Source of the DNA: an uncultured Cyclobacteriaceae bacterium
Lineage (GTDB): Bacteria > Bacteroidota > Bacteroidia > Cytophagales > Cyclobacteriaceae
Assembly (NCBI GenBank): GCA_943788235.1
Contig: CALSPM010000005.1
Coordinates: 310,001 to 374,000, forward strand
Length of the DNA: 64,000 nucleotides
Direction: 5' to 3'
Both the position numbers and the translations under genes were made by a program. The notes beneath the pieces were generated by a model that had not been told where the DNA came from, did not search any database, and saw nothing but the letters and a program-made list of their open reading frames with translations. Shown one piece after another: positions 40,357 through 51,783 of this stretch. The stretch's first letter is position 1. Each line of letters starts with the position of its first letter.

Positions 40357-43300
40357 TCAAAAACCGTCGTCATCATCATCTTCCGAGGCATCTAAAAATT
40401 CATCAAATCCTTCGGGGTAGGTAAGCTTGAAAGGGGCTTCTATGTCTAGGTAAACTTTTCGAAAAGTATTGATAAAATCTAAGGTTTCAGCTTCTTCACC
40501 TGCAACTAAAATGAGCTGTCCAGGCTTAAGCTTACCGCTGCTTTCATTACTTTTAATTTCATCATTAAATTCAGAATTTGAAGAATAAACTAAAAGACTA
40601 TTATCCTGATAATTAAAATAATACCAGCTACCTGGGGCAGCTTGAATAAATAAATTCAAAATATCATTATCGATATCGTCTTTTTTAATTTCTAAAAAAC
40701 CATCCACTTGTGTATTAATATCCTCACCGTATATATTGGAAATTGATATTTTGGAAGTGTTGTACCATGATTTTTCATCAGGATTCCAATTCATTTTCAC
40801 TCCCGAGATGACCAAAAATTTGTTCAGTAGCTCTGATATTCCAACCAAAGGAGTATACTCTTCTTGGTTATCTGATTGATATTTTTTTGCATTTTCATCA
40901 CCTATGAGGTTACTTATTTTTAATAAATTTTTTGTATTGATTTCATTGGCAAGGTCTCCCCCTAAGCGAGACAAAATGTCAAGAAGGTCTATAGATATTA
41001 AGTCGGCAATAGAGTATTTTTTAGATTGATATCTATTATCAAAGCAGCATCAAGGGTGCAAATACTCGACGCTACATCTAAGGTTCCTATTACCGAAGCA
41101 GATAGGTTGAGTTTACTTTCCTTAATACCAAAGAAGTTCATCTTGCCTTCAAAACTGTAAGATTGAGTTGAATCATTGTAGATAAATGTTTGCCCCTCAT
41201 ACGCATCACCTGTTGACTTCAAAGGCTCTTCAATGAGGTAATTTCTTGAATTCACATCATATTTTACCATCCCTTTTGCTAGAAAATAATCGTGGTTTTT
41301 TTTATTTTTTTTATTTTCAATAAAGGTTGGGTATAAACGACCTCTTATATCCTGATGCAGGCCTGCTATTAACGGTTCACCATCTTCAAAAGCTTCTTTA
41401 TTGAGGTCAAAAACTACTTCAGCGATTTCTTCATCTTGTTTATAAGTAACCCAAAGGTCATACGCAGGGTTATTAGTAAATTCAGGCTGAATAAATCCAT
41501 CTAATTCTAAAGCTTGTTTATATGTTTTGAGGGTTACTTTACCTTTATAGGCGAATCCTGGGGCAATTTCGATGTCTCCGCTCTTAGTTATTCCCGTAGC
41601 TTGAGTGTAGTATTTAAGCTCTTGATTTTCAGCATTTTTTTTACGACTAAATCTACGTATTTCTGTATTATTCTCAGTGGTGGTATCCGTGGTAAAGTAG
41701 CGTTTTTTAATACTTAAATCATACATTGGGATTTTACTTGTATCCCCCTTTGTAGAGGCGACATAATTGGCTTTAGCATTGAAATCATTTTTCGAGACGA
41801 TATTAATAGTGGCATCTGTGAGGAAGTGGTATAATTCGGTTGACTCATAGATGATTTTTGCATTTTGAAAAGTTTCTAGTTTTGAATTAAATTTTATGGT
41901 TGTTTCATTATTTTCAGGGATAATTTTTGCATCGGCCACGGGTATGTATGGAATACCTTGAACAATTAATTCAGATGTTTTGATATCGTAAATGGCATTG
42001 GTCCCATTGAAGACTAATGAATCTAGATCTGAACGCGTTGAGTAAAAATAAGAATCTTTTAAATCAACATTATCTGGTTTTCTCATCGTTACTACTGAAT
42101 CTTCCAAAAACCAGGTTGCATTGACAATAGATGTCTTCATTGCAGTATAGGGAAAATTAAAAGCAGCATCACGTGTATTTTCAATATTTATATCGGCTAT
42201 ATTTTTTTCAAGGTTAAAATTTACATAGGTATCCTCCCCAACCATTGCAGGCTGATCAATCTGGTCTGAAAGGATTTGAAATTTGCTATTCCTTGCCTCA
42301 AATTTTTTTTCTTCGAATGTCATTTGTTTAGATTCCGTAATTGAACCACGTGTAAAAAATCGACCAGCACCGTATACACCTGCTTGGGTGAGGTTAACGG
42401 TACCTTCTAATTGAGCGGATTTCGTATAAAAATTAAAGGGCTCACCAATGGTAATTAGATACATACTATCTTTTCTGGGATACCAACTCATTCTAAAATT
42501 TCCAAGATCAGCTTGAGGAAAGTTCAAAGACTTTACTTGACCGGGATCAATATAGCCTTTGTATCCATCAGTAGTTACAGAATCGGAATAATAAATAAAG
42601 TCATCAGAGAAAAGGTGACTGTGTATAAAATCAATTTTTCCAGTTCCTCGAATCCCATTATTACTTAACCTGATGGTTTCATAAGTTTTGGCGGGTGTTC
42701 CGTATAGATTGTAACCTTCTTTTGGAATTTCATGATTAAATCCCAGGGATTGATCTCCCATAATAATCAATGAATCTTCGAAAACTGGAAAAATTCCTCC
42801 GGAGTTAAAAGAACCTGGAAAAATTAAATTTTCAGTACTATCACTGTCAATATCATCAAATTTCTTAGGTCTTACTATGAATACAATTGATGAATCATAA
42901 GCGCCGTTGAGTATTTCAGGCTGGTTGAAAAAGACTAATCCACTAGTGTTGGAGACAAAGTAAGGATATTTATCGCTTTCATCTCGTCCAGATCGATTAT
43001 TCGGCATATTTAAATATACGATTCCACTCGTTTGCTCAATGTGATTTGTAAGTTCGCCGTAAGAACCATCGGAGTTAGACAATCTTAAATCAACAGAATC
43101 AATTTGGTTCAAGTTTATGAGAAAATTCTCATAATCAAATTGAAAGTTTTGGCCTTGATAATCAAATTGGCCTAAAGTAACCCCACCATTGAAAATGATT
43201 TCACGATTTTCTTCTCATTGAAATTTTTCCATTTTCGGGTGTAATAGAGCCTTTGTAATCCGCAGTTACCCAAAACTTTTTAATACCATTTATATTTAAA

Positions 43301-45228
43301 TACATGGAGTCTAGATTGAGTGAAGCATTGAATCCTGTGGCCATTTTAGATGAAATAAAAACGTTATCAAAGTCTCTCTTTTTTGCAGCAGCTTGATAAT
43401 ATAAGAAAGCCCGCGGTAATAATTTCACATGACCCGTTCTAAAATTATAATTAGCAAATCCGTAAATACTCAATATTTTCATAGCACCTTTAACGAGACG
43501 AATATCGAGATCATATTCACTACTCAGATCGAGTTCATTGAACTCTGTCAGTCCATATTTTCGGGCATAAAAGACTGAAAGACCGATAGGATGGAAGCGA
43601 TACAGCCCATTGAGACCTTGATACCGATTTAAGTTAAAAAAATCAGAGGATTCAAAAGTTGTAGGTAAAAGCCCGGCACCATTGGCCATTTTAAAATTAA
43701 TAGAGTCATAATTCATTGGCCATATTAATTGATCAGTACTTATCAGTATTTCATGATATGAATCATAAAAAGGCGTGACATCATATTTTTTTTCTCGCCA
43801 AACGGTCAGGTGGTTTTCTCTGCCATCATAACGCATGGCGATACCTGGATGAAAAAGTGAATCTGAATTTACAATAATTGAAATTTCCCCGTTATGAGCT
43901 AAGATGACAGAATCTTTAAAATCAAATATTTCTGACTTTATGATGGCTTTTCTACCATTTCCATCAAGAATAATTAACTCACCATGGGCCTTATTGATTG
44001 CCGTTCCAATCAATTGATTTCCTCTAATTTGAATACCACCTGTATATTGAACTTTCCCTTCAAAAAAGGGGAGTTTTATATTGTTTTCATATGAGGTAAA
44101 TTCAGGGAAATTTTTTGTATTTTGTTGAGTACTTTTTTGGGGTTTGTACTTGAATATTCCCGATATGGAATCAGTGAAAAGATCAGGAAAGATCAGTGTT
44201 GCATTAGGCGTCCAAAAGTCACCCCTATCTACTCGAAAATTAAAGTCTCCCAATTTAACTTGAGCACCGATCATTTTTTTATATTTTTTTGGCCAATCTA
44301 TGGTCGCTGAAGACCCTGAAAATTGGCGATCTTTGAAGATATGATTTCCTATTACATTGTTAATTTTTAAAGAATCAAAAGAGGTGGAAAGTATCAGTGA
44401 TGCCTGATCTAAATGAAGGTAGGGCCCAGAAATGACCGCAGGAATGTATTTTGCTTTTTGTAAGGCAACATAATCTATTTCAGAGCTGTAGGTTCTTGCT
44501 CTTACTGGAGTAGTATCACTATTGATTTGTATCGAGTTATTTTCTGTATCATTGTCCCAACTCTCGTTATCACTCGGCCAATCATTATTTGCATCATTGT
44601 CCCAACTCTCGTTATCACTCGGCCAATCATCATTTGCATCATTGTCCCAACTCTCGTCATCACTTGACCAATCATCATTTTCGGTAGAATCTATTTGTTG
44701 GGAAGTTTCTAGAATCTGATCTTCACTGAGCGTTGTGACTTCTCCGAGGAAATTAAAGGAATATAATGGATTAAGGATTTTAGAGATGAAAAATTTACTC
44801 TGATAAAGATTTTGACTATTAATAAATTCATTAAGTCCCTTTTGAAAATGAGTATACTCTTGTTTGCTAAGCGTTTCTAAGGAAGAAAATGAGATAGCTA
44901 AAATTGCATCAATTTGCTTTGTAGGGATCTTTTGTACCAAAGGTAGGCCGGTAATGAATTCAAACAATAAGATATAATTGGTCCTACTAAAGCGCTTTTC
45001 TTCTATTTTTTTTACGATCGCAATGAGTTTCTCTTTTTGCCCTTGATTAAATTGCTCGTGCCATGACTCGTCAAAGGAGGCTTCAATTTTTAATGATTTT
45101 TGGGTATTTGTGACTTTTAGAAATTGTAGAACTTGTTGTTTAAAAGTTTCAGAATCATTTGAGAAACTTTGTGCTGACAACTGCCAAGTAAAAAAGAAGA
45201 GTAAAAAAGCAGAAAAGATGTTTTTCAT
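40357..45228 (-). pseudogene. Very large (~1600 aa) secreted protein of unknown function, split into three ORFs by two frameshifts
   Basis: ORFs 43201-45228, 40998-43112 and 40357-40974 are colinear; bridging translation EENREIIFNGGVTLGQFDYQGQNFQFDYENFLINLNQIDSVDL links the first two and KKYSIADLISIDLLDILSRLGGDL links the last two (A6 run). Confidence 0.75.
44551..44683 (-). repeat. 45-bp tandem repeat (~3 units) encoding DDWPSDNESWDNDAN-type acidic repeats
   Basis: Units start at 44551, 44596 and 44641 (attgtcccaactctcg...); in frame within the 675-aa ORF. Confidence 0.95.
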
Positions 45229-45259
45229 GACTTAAATCTAAATAAACCACTCACGATAA

Positions 45260-46090
45260 TCACATTCTTTTGGTTAAAACGATTACCGTCCAAAGGCTCA
45301 AGCATTTTTGCTGTATTTGCTTAAGACCCAGTTTTTCGGCGTCAGCACAAATTTTAGGTGCATCCTTTTCATAAAAACCACTTAAAATTAAAACACCATT
45401 TAAGGCAAGCAGACGAGCATATTCAGATATCTCATTCAAGAGGACGTTTTTATTGATGTTGGCAATGATAATATCTGCTTGGTCCTTGAGGCTTAAATCT
45501 CGAACCACTCCTTTCAATACTCGGCCAGGACAATCGTTCAAGTTAAAGTTTTCTTGAGCATTTTCAATACACCAATCATCAACGTCCGTCGCGACTATGT
45601 GCGCGGCACCCAGTTGGTGAGCTAAAATGGATAAGACTCCGGTTCCAGTACCAAAGTCATAAATTTTTTTTTGATGATGATCAATGGATAATTGTGCCTC
45701 AAGTATCAATGATGTGGTGGCATGATGTCCAGTGCCGAAAGACATTTTCGGATGAATTACAATCTGATGCTTGAAATGATCTTGGGGTTCATGAAAAATA
45801 GCACGAACCATGATTTTGTCAGCGATGACAACGGCGGCATAATTTTTTTCCCATTCTCTATTCCAATTGATTCGTGCGACAGCTTCAAGTTTGTAGGAGA
45901 TGGTTCCCGATGGTTGATACTTCTTTACAAGGCTATCGAGGAGGGATTGGTTAAAATTTAGCATCTCGCAATAGGCACTAAAACCCATTTGATGTTCCTC
46001 AAATGAATCATAGCTCAACATTGATAGTTCGGCGATCAATAGGTCACTTAAGTGGGGATCACAAGTAAAATGGACACCTTTAAAACTCAT
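45260..46090 (-). CDS. prmA: Ribosomal protein L11 methyltransferase
   Basis: MSFGTGHHATTSLILEAQL, YDFGTGTGVLSILAHQLGA, DIIIANINKNVL. Confidence 0.95.
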   Translation of the reverse strand: MSFKGVHFTCDPHLSDLLIAELSMLSYDSFEEHQMGFSAYCEMLNFNQSLLDSLVKKYQPSGTISYKLEAVARINWNREWEKNYAAVVIADKIMVRAIFHEPQDHFKHQIVIHPKMSFGTGHHATTSLILEAQLSIDHHQKKIYDFGTGTGVLSILAHQLGAAHIVATDVDDWCIENAQENFNLNDCPGRVLKGVVRDLSLKDQADIIIANINKNVLLNEISEYARLLALNGVLILSGFYEKDAPKICADAEKLGLKQIQQKCLSLWTVIVLTKRM

Positions 46091-46407
46091 CTTGAGCAGC
46101 CTGCAAAAGATTCGAATTCTGTAAAATAGATGATAAAATCAGCCTCACTTTTTTTATGGGTGAAGTAAATTTTAAAACGGGCAAAATCTTTTTTTTCTTC
46201 AAAATACCACATCCCTGGCTTATCTGCGTATAGACGATTTTGTTGTTCATAAATGACGATGTCGGCAGCAGCCTCTGATAATTCTTCATAAACAATTAAA
46301 TCTGCTAGATAGGCTTTCTCTACTTCATACATACTCCCATAGGCTTGACATATCAAAGCTTGACTGGGGGTAAAAAAGAGTTGAAATACAATAATAAGAA
46401 GCCACAT
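46087..46407 (-). CDS. Small secreted DUF6150-like protein
   Basis: Signal peptide MWLLIIVFQLFFTPSQA; repeats VYEV..ADLIVYEE; family from memory. Confidence 0.55.
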   Translation of the reverse strand: MWLLIIVFQLFFTPSQALICQAYGSMYEVEKAYLADLIVYEELSEAAADIVIYEQQNRLYADKPGMWYFEEKKDFARFKIYFTHKKSEADFIIYFTEFESFAGCSR

Positions 46408-46408
46408 T

Positions 46409-47170
46409 TTAGAATGACTTGGCGATGTCAATAAATCCTTGTGCATCCATACTTGCACCACCTATCAAGCCACCATCAACATCAGGGCATGAAAAAAGTG
46501 TTTGGGCATTCGCTGGCTTGACACTTCCTCCATACAATATGGGTATCTGTTTGGCAATGCTGTCGCTGTAATTTTTTGCGATAGTATCGCGAATAAAATG
46601 ATGCATTTCTTGTGCCTGCTCATCTGATGCGGTAACGCCTGTCCCTATGGCCCAGACGGGCTCGTAGGCAATGATGACCTTAGCGAATTCAACAGCATCG
46701 AGTTCAAATAAGCTTGAAGATAATTGTTCTTTCACAAGATTGAAATGAGCATTTTCTTCTCTCGTTGCTAGCTTTTCTCCACAACAAAAAATGGGAGTCA
46801 TTTGATGTTTCAGTACGATTTGAGTTTTAGCCTTGAGTTCAGCATAGGTTTCTTTGTAATATTCTCTCCGTTCACTGTGGCCTAACACTACACAATCTAC
46901 ACCTAAGTTTTGGAGCATGGCAGCAGAAATTTCGCCAGTGTAAGCCCCTGACAATTCTTGATGGCAATTCTGTGCGGCAATGAACACATTCGTTGCATTG
47001 CCTATTGTTTTTTTAACACTTTCTATGTGTGTGTAAGGGACCGACATAATAATGGTCGTCTCTGATAATGATTTATCTTTTGCCATATGAACCACCTCGG
47101 AAGCAAGCTTCAATCCTTCATCAAGTATGGTATTCATTTTCCAGTTTCCAGCTGCAATTTTTTTTCTCAT
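46409..47170 (-). CDS. tpiA: Triosephosphate isomerase
   Basis: KIAAGNWKMNT, VVLGHSERR, IIAYEPVWAIGTG, ILYGGSVKP. Confidence 0.98.
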   Translation of the reverse strand: MRKKIAAGNWKMNTILDEGLKLASEVVHMAKDKSLSETTIIMSVPYTHIESVKKTIGNATNVFIAAQNCHQELSGAYTGEISAAMLQNLGVDCVVLGHSERREYYKETYAELKAKTQIVLKHQMTPIFCCGEKLATREENAHFNLVKEQLSSSLFELDAVEFAKVIIAYEPVWAIGTGVTASDEQAQEMHHFIRDTIAKNYSDSIAKQIPILYGGSVKPANAQTLFSCPDVDGGLIGGASMDAQGFIDIAKSF

Positions 47171-47173
47171 ATT

Positions 47174-49996
47174 TTATAGTTTTTCTTTTAAGTAGTGGGC
47201 GGTATGATTTTGACTCCTCAAATTAACCATATCTTCAGGAAGCCCCGCAAAGTTAATAAATCCTCCATTCGCACCACCTTCGGGTCCTAGATCAATGATC
47301 CAATCTGCATTTTTAATGACTTCCATGTTGTGCTCTATGATGACTGCCGTATTTTTTTCGTCTATTAAAGCACTGATTGAGTCCAGTAATTTTTTGATGT
47401 CATGAAAATGTAAGCCGGTGGTGGGTTCATCAAATAAAAACAAAGTGTGGTCATTTTTATTGGCCCCCTTTTTACTTAGGAAAGAGGCTAGCTTAACTCG
47501 CTGGGCCTCTCCCCCACTTAGGGAGCTAGAGGATTGACCCAGTTTTACATAACCCAGGCCCACATCATCTAAAGGTCTAATTTTATTACATATGTTTTTT
47601 CTATCCGCAAAGAAAATCAGGGCTTCTGACACAGTTAAGTGTAAAATCTCATTGATGTTTTTTTGTTTGTAACGGACTTCAAGAATTTCTTTTTTAAACC
47701 TTTGACCTTTACAGTTTTCACAGGTTAAATGCAGATCTGCCATGAATTGCATTTCAATTTTTACGGTACCCTCTCCTTCGCAAGTATCACACCGGCCACC
47801 GGTCACATTAAATGAAAAGAAAGCAGGCTTGAATCTGTGTTTTATAGCGATGGGTTGCTCAGAAAAGAGTTGACGAATATGATCATAGGCTTTTACATAA
47901 GTAATGGGATTGGATCTTGAGCTTTTACCAATGGGGTTTTGATCTACAAACTCGATGTGACTTATTTTTTGATAATCTCCATCCAGTTTGTCAAATTTTC
48001 CCGTAGCCTCAGTACTTAAACCAAGGATTTTTCCAAGGGAGCGGTAAAGAATTTTTTTAATTAACGTTGATTTCCCTGAACCACTCACACCTGTGACAAC
48101 CGTCATTACCCCAAGGGGAATTTCTACATCAATATTCTTAAGGTTGTTTTCTTTGGCTTTCTTAATGAGGATAGATTGATTCCAGCCCCTTCTTAAGCTT
48201 GGAAGAGCAATTTGCTCTCTTCGAAGCAAATAATCCAAGGTTAAAGAAGGTTCTTGGTGTGTTGCGGCGTCCCTAAAGTGACCTTGAAAAATAAGATTTC
48301 CTCCATGACTTCCTGCACCGGGGCCGATATCAATAATCTGATCTGCCGCCAACATTATTTTTTCCTCGTGCTCTACCACAATTACGGTATTTCCAAGACG
48401 CTTTAAACTATTCAGTACTTCTATCAATTTATCTGTATCTCTGGGATGCAGTCCAATGCTGGGCTCGTCAAGGATATACATTGACCCAACCAAGGCACTT
48501 CCAAGTGAAGTGGAAAGTTTGATCCGCTGAAATTCTCCTCCCGAGAGGCTTGAGGTAAGTCTATTGAGGGTGAGGTAACCTAAGCCTACCTGTTCAAGAT
48601 AACTGAGCCTATTCAATATTTCGGTAAGTAACCGTTGACTGATTTTGGCATCGTATTCAGATAAATTGATTTCACGCAGCTTAGGGATCAAATCAGCAAT
48701 GGGAATCAATACCATTTCAGCGATGGAAGTACCTCCTATTTTCACATAATGAGCATCTTTCCTTATGCGGGTGCCTTTGCAATCCGGACATCTCGTTTTT
48801 CCTCGGTAACGAGAAAGCATTACTCGGTATTGAATTTTATGAGTTTTTGATGCTAAAAAGGAGAAAAAGGCATGTAACCCTTCGAAGTATTCATTGCCAT
48901 CCCACAACAACTGATATTGTGCTGGAGTTAATTCACTAACGGGTCTATGAATGGGAAAATCAAACTTAATAGCATGTTTAATTAAGGGTTCAACCCATTT
49001 CCTCATGGTTTCACCACGCCAAGGAACTAAGGCATTTTCAAAAACGGACAGATTGTTATCAGGAATTACCCGCTCTGGATCGATGCCCAAAATCATTCCA
49101 AATCCTTCGCATTTACGGCAGGCACCATAAGGATTATTGAAACTAAATAAGTTAACGGTCGGTACTTCAAATGAAATTCCGTCCAATTCTAGTCGATTAG
49201 AAAATTTTACTTTTTTGACACCTAAAACTTCGATATTACAAACCCCCTCCCCTTCAAAGAAAGCTGTTTGAATGGAGTCGCTGAGTCTGGACATAGTTTC
49301 TTCATCTTTTTTACTAACAGTCCGATCTATTAATAAATCTAAAGGTTTATTTTTTATTTTTTTAATGTCCAAGTCTTCAATGAACAGCATTTTTTGTTCA
49401 TAAATAATCCGGGTATAACCTTTACTGAGTAATATCTTTAATTCATCCTCTAAGGTTCTTTTTTTATGGACATTTAGAGGTGCCGAAATGATTATTTTCA
49501 GGTCTTCAGGTTGAGATAAGATATAATCTACCACATCAGTTACCGTATCTTTTTTTACTTCATTCCCTGATTTAGGAGAGAGGGTCTTTCCTATTCGGGC
49601 ATACAAAAGTTTAAGATAATCATAGATTTCAGTCGTCGTACCGACCGTGGATCTTGGATTGCGCGTATTTACTTTTTGTTCAATAGCGATGGCTGGAGAT
49701 ATGCCTTTGATATAATCTACCTCAGGCTTCTCCATGCGCCCCAGAAATTGTCGAGCATAAGCGCTCAAACTTTCAACATATTTCCGCTGACCCTCCGCGA
49801 AAAGCGTATCAAAAGCCAGACTTGATTTTCCAGATCCAGAAACTCCGGTAATGACGATCATTTTATTTCGTGGAATAGCAATGTCGATATTTTTCAAATT
49901 ATTGACACGTGCTCCTTTGATGATAATGTATTTTTTGTTGTCGAGAAGTTCTAATTTTTGTTCTATTGGCATTTGTTTGAGGTGGGCTATGCCCAA
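47174..49996 (-). CDS. uvrA: Excinuclease ABC subunit A
   Basis: ITGVSGSGKSSLAFDTLFAEGQRKYVESLSAYARQFLGRMEKPEVD; SSLSGGEAQRVKLA. Confidence 0.98.
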   Translation of the reverse strand: MGIAHLKQMPIEQKLELLDNKKYIIIKGARVNNLKNIDIAIPRNKMIVITGVSGSGKSSLAFDTLFAEGQRKYVESLSAYARQFLGRMEKPEVDYIKGISPAIAIEQKVNTRNPRSTVGTTTEIYDYLKLLYARIGKTLSPKSGNEVKKDTVTDVVDYILSQPEDLKIIISAPLNVHKKRTLEDELKILLSKGYTRIIYEQKMLFIEDLDIKKIKNKPLDLLIDRTVSKKDEETMSRLSDSIQTAFFEGEGVCNIEVLGVKKVKFSNRLELDGISFEVPTVNLFSFNNPYGACRKCEGFGMILGIDPERVIPDNNLSVFENALVPWRGETMRKWVEPLIKHAIKFDFPIHRPVSELTPAQYQLLWDGNEYFEGLHAFFSFLASKTHKIQYRVMLSRYRGKTRCPDCKGTRIRKDAHYVKIGGTSIAEMVLIPIADLIPKLREINLSEYDAKISQRLLTEILNRLSYLEQVGLGYLTLNRLTSSLSGGEFQRIKLSTSLGSALVGSMYILDEPSIGLHPRDTDKLIEVLNSLKRLGNTVIVVEHEEKIMLAADQIIDIGPGAGSHGGNLIFQGHFRDAATHQEPSLTLDYLLRREQIALPSLRRGWNQSILIKKAKENNLKNIDVEIPLGVMTVVTGVSGSGKSTLIKKILYRSLGKILGLSTEATGKFDKLDGDYQKISHIEFVDQNPIGKSSRSNPITYVKAYDHIRQLFSEQPIAIKHRFKPAFFSFNVTGGRCDTCEGEGTVKIEMQFMADLHLTCENCKGQRFKKEILEVRYKQKNINEILHLTVSEALIFFADRKNICNKIRPLDDVGLGYVKLGQSSSSLSGGEAQRVKLASFLSKKGANKNDHTLFLFDEPTTGLHFHDIKKLLDSISALIDEKNTAVIIEHNMEVIKNADWIIDLGPEGGANGGFINFAGLPEDMVNLRSQNHTAHYLKEKL

Positions 49997-50037
49997 AGAA
50001 ATTAATCTGATTGCAAAAATAGATATTGTACTTGGTA

Positions 50038-50068
50038 TTTGGTAGCAAATTAAAATTCTATATACTTG
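50038..50068 (+). promoter_or_regulatory. Bacteroidota-type promoter (TTTG-N19-TATACTTG) upstream of the sigma factor gene
   Basis: TTTG 50038-50041, 19-nt spacer, TATACTTG 50061-50068 (one mismatch to TAnnTTTG). Confidence 0.55.
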
Positions 50069-50146
50069 CAGGAGTAATTAAATTTTTTATTTACCTAAAA
50101 GACACAATTTGGTATAGACTTCTACGTTCACTAATAGTTCATTATA

Positions 50147-50746
50147 ATGAAAAATGTAGAAATGAGTGACAGCCACTTGCTGTCTCACTATGCCAAAGGT
50201 GACGAACAGGCCTTCAGTATGTTGCTGAACCGTCATAAAGACAAGGTCTATACCACCATCTATTTAATAGTAAAAGATAGTTACCTCGCCGAAGACATCT
50301 TGCAAGAGGTATTTATAAAAGCCATTACAATGATTAAATCTGGTCGATATAATGACGAGGGAAAGTTTCTTCCATGGATTTTGAGAATTGCGCATAATAT
50401 GGCTATTGATCAATTCAGAAAGACCAAAAGATCCCCTTTAATTGTTACTGAAGATGGGAGCAACATTTTCAATACATTGGCATTTTCAGAGACTTCGGTT
50501 GAAGAGATACAAATCAAGCAAGATACCCACGAGTTACTTAAAGTACATATTAAGGAACTTCCGGATCTACAGCGAGAGGTATTGGTAATGCGACATTACA
50601 TGCAAATGAGCTTCCAAGAAATTGCTGTTGCTACGGATGTCAGCATAAATACTGCGCTGGGAAGAATGAGGTATGCTTTGATCAACCTAAGAAAAAAATT
50701 CAAGCAAAAAACCATTGCCTATGACTCCAAACTTTACAACAAATGA
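50147..50746 (+). CDS. RNA polymerase sigma-70 family (ECF-type) sigma factor
   Basis: Region 2 YTTIYLIVKDSYLAEDILQEVFIKAI, region 4 LPDLQREVLVMRHYMQMSFQEIAVATDVSINTALGRMRYAL. Confidence 0.93.
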   Translation: MKNVEMSDSHLLSHYAKGDEQAFSMLLNRHKDKVYTTIYLIVKDSYLAEDILQEVFIKAITMIKSGRYNDEGKFLPWILRIAHNMAIDQFRKTKRSPLIVTEDGSNIFNTLAFSETSVEEIQIKQDTHELLKVHIKELPDLQREVLVMRHYMQMSFQEIAVATDVSINTALGRMRYALINLRKKFKQKTIAYDSKLYNK

Positions 50747-50954
50747 TGCATTACAATATATATATCAAGAGGCATCTAGTCAATTAACGGTACAAATATA
50801 TATCGCCAGAAATAGAGATGATTCATTCAATGAAGTATTGTTGGAATTTGAATCATTGAGATTAAAATTAGATCAGTTGAGGCTTACACCTAATAACTTG
50901 TCGATTGAAAAAATTTTGTCATATTCCAGAAAACAGAAATTTGAGTCAGCTTAA
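50715..50954 (+). CDS. Small hypothetical protein overlapping the sigma factor gene
   Basis: 79 aa, no TM, starts 32 nt inside the sigma gene in another frame. Confidence 0.55.
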   Translation: MPMTPNFTTNDALQYIYQEASSQLTVQIYIARNRDDSFNEVLLEFESLRLKLDQLRLTPNNLSIEKILSYSRKQKFESA

Positions 50955-51000
50955 TTTCTCTAAGAATTCTTTTGAGGAGCGTAAACTCGAGTATTTTAAG

Positions 51001-51646
51001 GATGACTAGAAAAGAAAGGTATCAATTTTTTATCTCTTATTTTTCCCAAAATCAGCCAGAGGCAGAGACAGAGCTTAAATATAGAAATCCCTTTGAATTA
51101 TTGGTTGCTGTGGTATTGAGTGCTCAATGTACGGATAAGCGAGTAAATATTGTGACGGAAAGTCTATTTAAAGAATTTCCAACTGCTTCTGCTATGGCGG
51201 CCTCAAATTTCGATGAACTTTTCCCGTATATTCGTAGTATTTCTTATCCTAGTAATAAAACCAAACACTTACTTGGTCTTAGTAATATGTTGGTGTCGGA
51301 TTTTGGAGAGGTGATTCCGTTGAATATTGAAGATTTACTACTGATGCCAGGGGTTGGGAGAAAAACAGCCAACGTGATTGTATCTGTTCTAGACCAACAG
51401 CCTGCAATGGCAGTTGATACCCATGTTTTCCGCGTCTCTAAGCGCTTGGGTTTGGTTACCCTCAAGGCCAAAACGCCCTTTGAGGTAGAGCGACAGTTGG
51501 TCAAACAGATACCTGATGATTATATTCATAGAGCCCATCATTGGTTGATTCTGCATGGGAGATATACTTGTTTGGCTCGAAAACCGAAATGTCAAATTTG
51601 TCCTCTTACCAATTTTTGTAGGCATTATGCTCATTCAGCGGTATGA
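51001..51646 (+). CDS. nth: Endonuclease III
   Basis: LLVAVVLSAQCTDKRVN, LMPGVGRKTANVIVSVLDQQPAMAVDTHVFRVSKRLG, Fe-S CLARKPKCQICPLTNFC; start near MTRKERYQFF. Confidence 0.95.
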
Positions 51647-51783
51647 CATAGAGGCTATGAATTTCTTTTTAGGTAAGCATTTCTTAATTTCGTAGAACAC
51701 TAATGGTTTTAATTTGATTTGGATGCCTAACCTTGAGACCAAAATAGGACTATCTTTAGGTCAGTAATAAACCCCAATTTTAG

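Noticed and set aside
44551-44683. Regular 45-bp repeats resembling a short CRISPR array
   Set aside because: Repeats are contiguous, have no unique spacers, are in frame inside a CDS, and no cas genes are nearby
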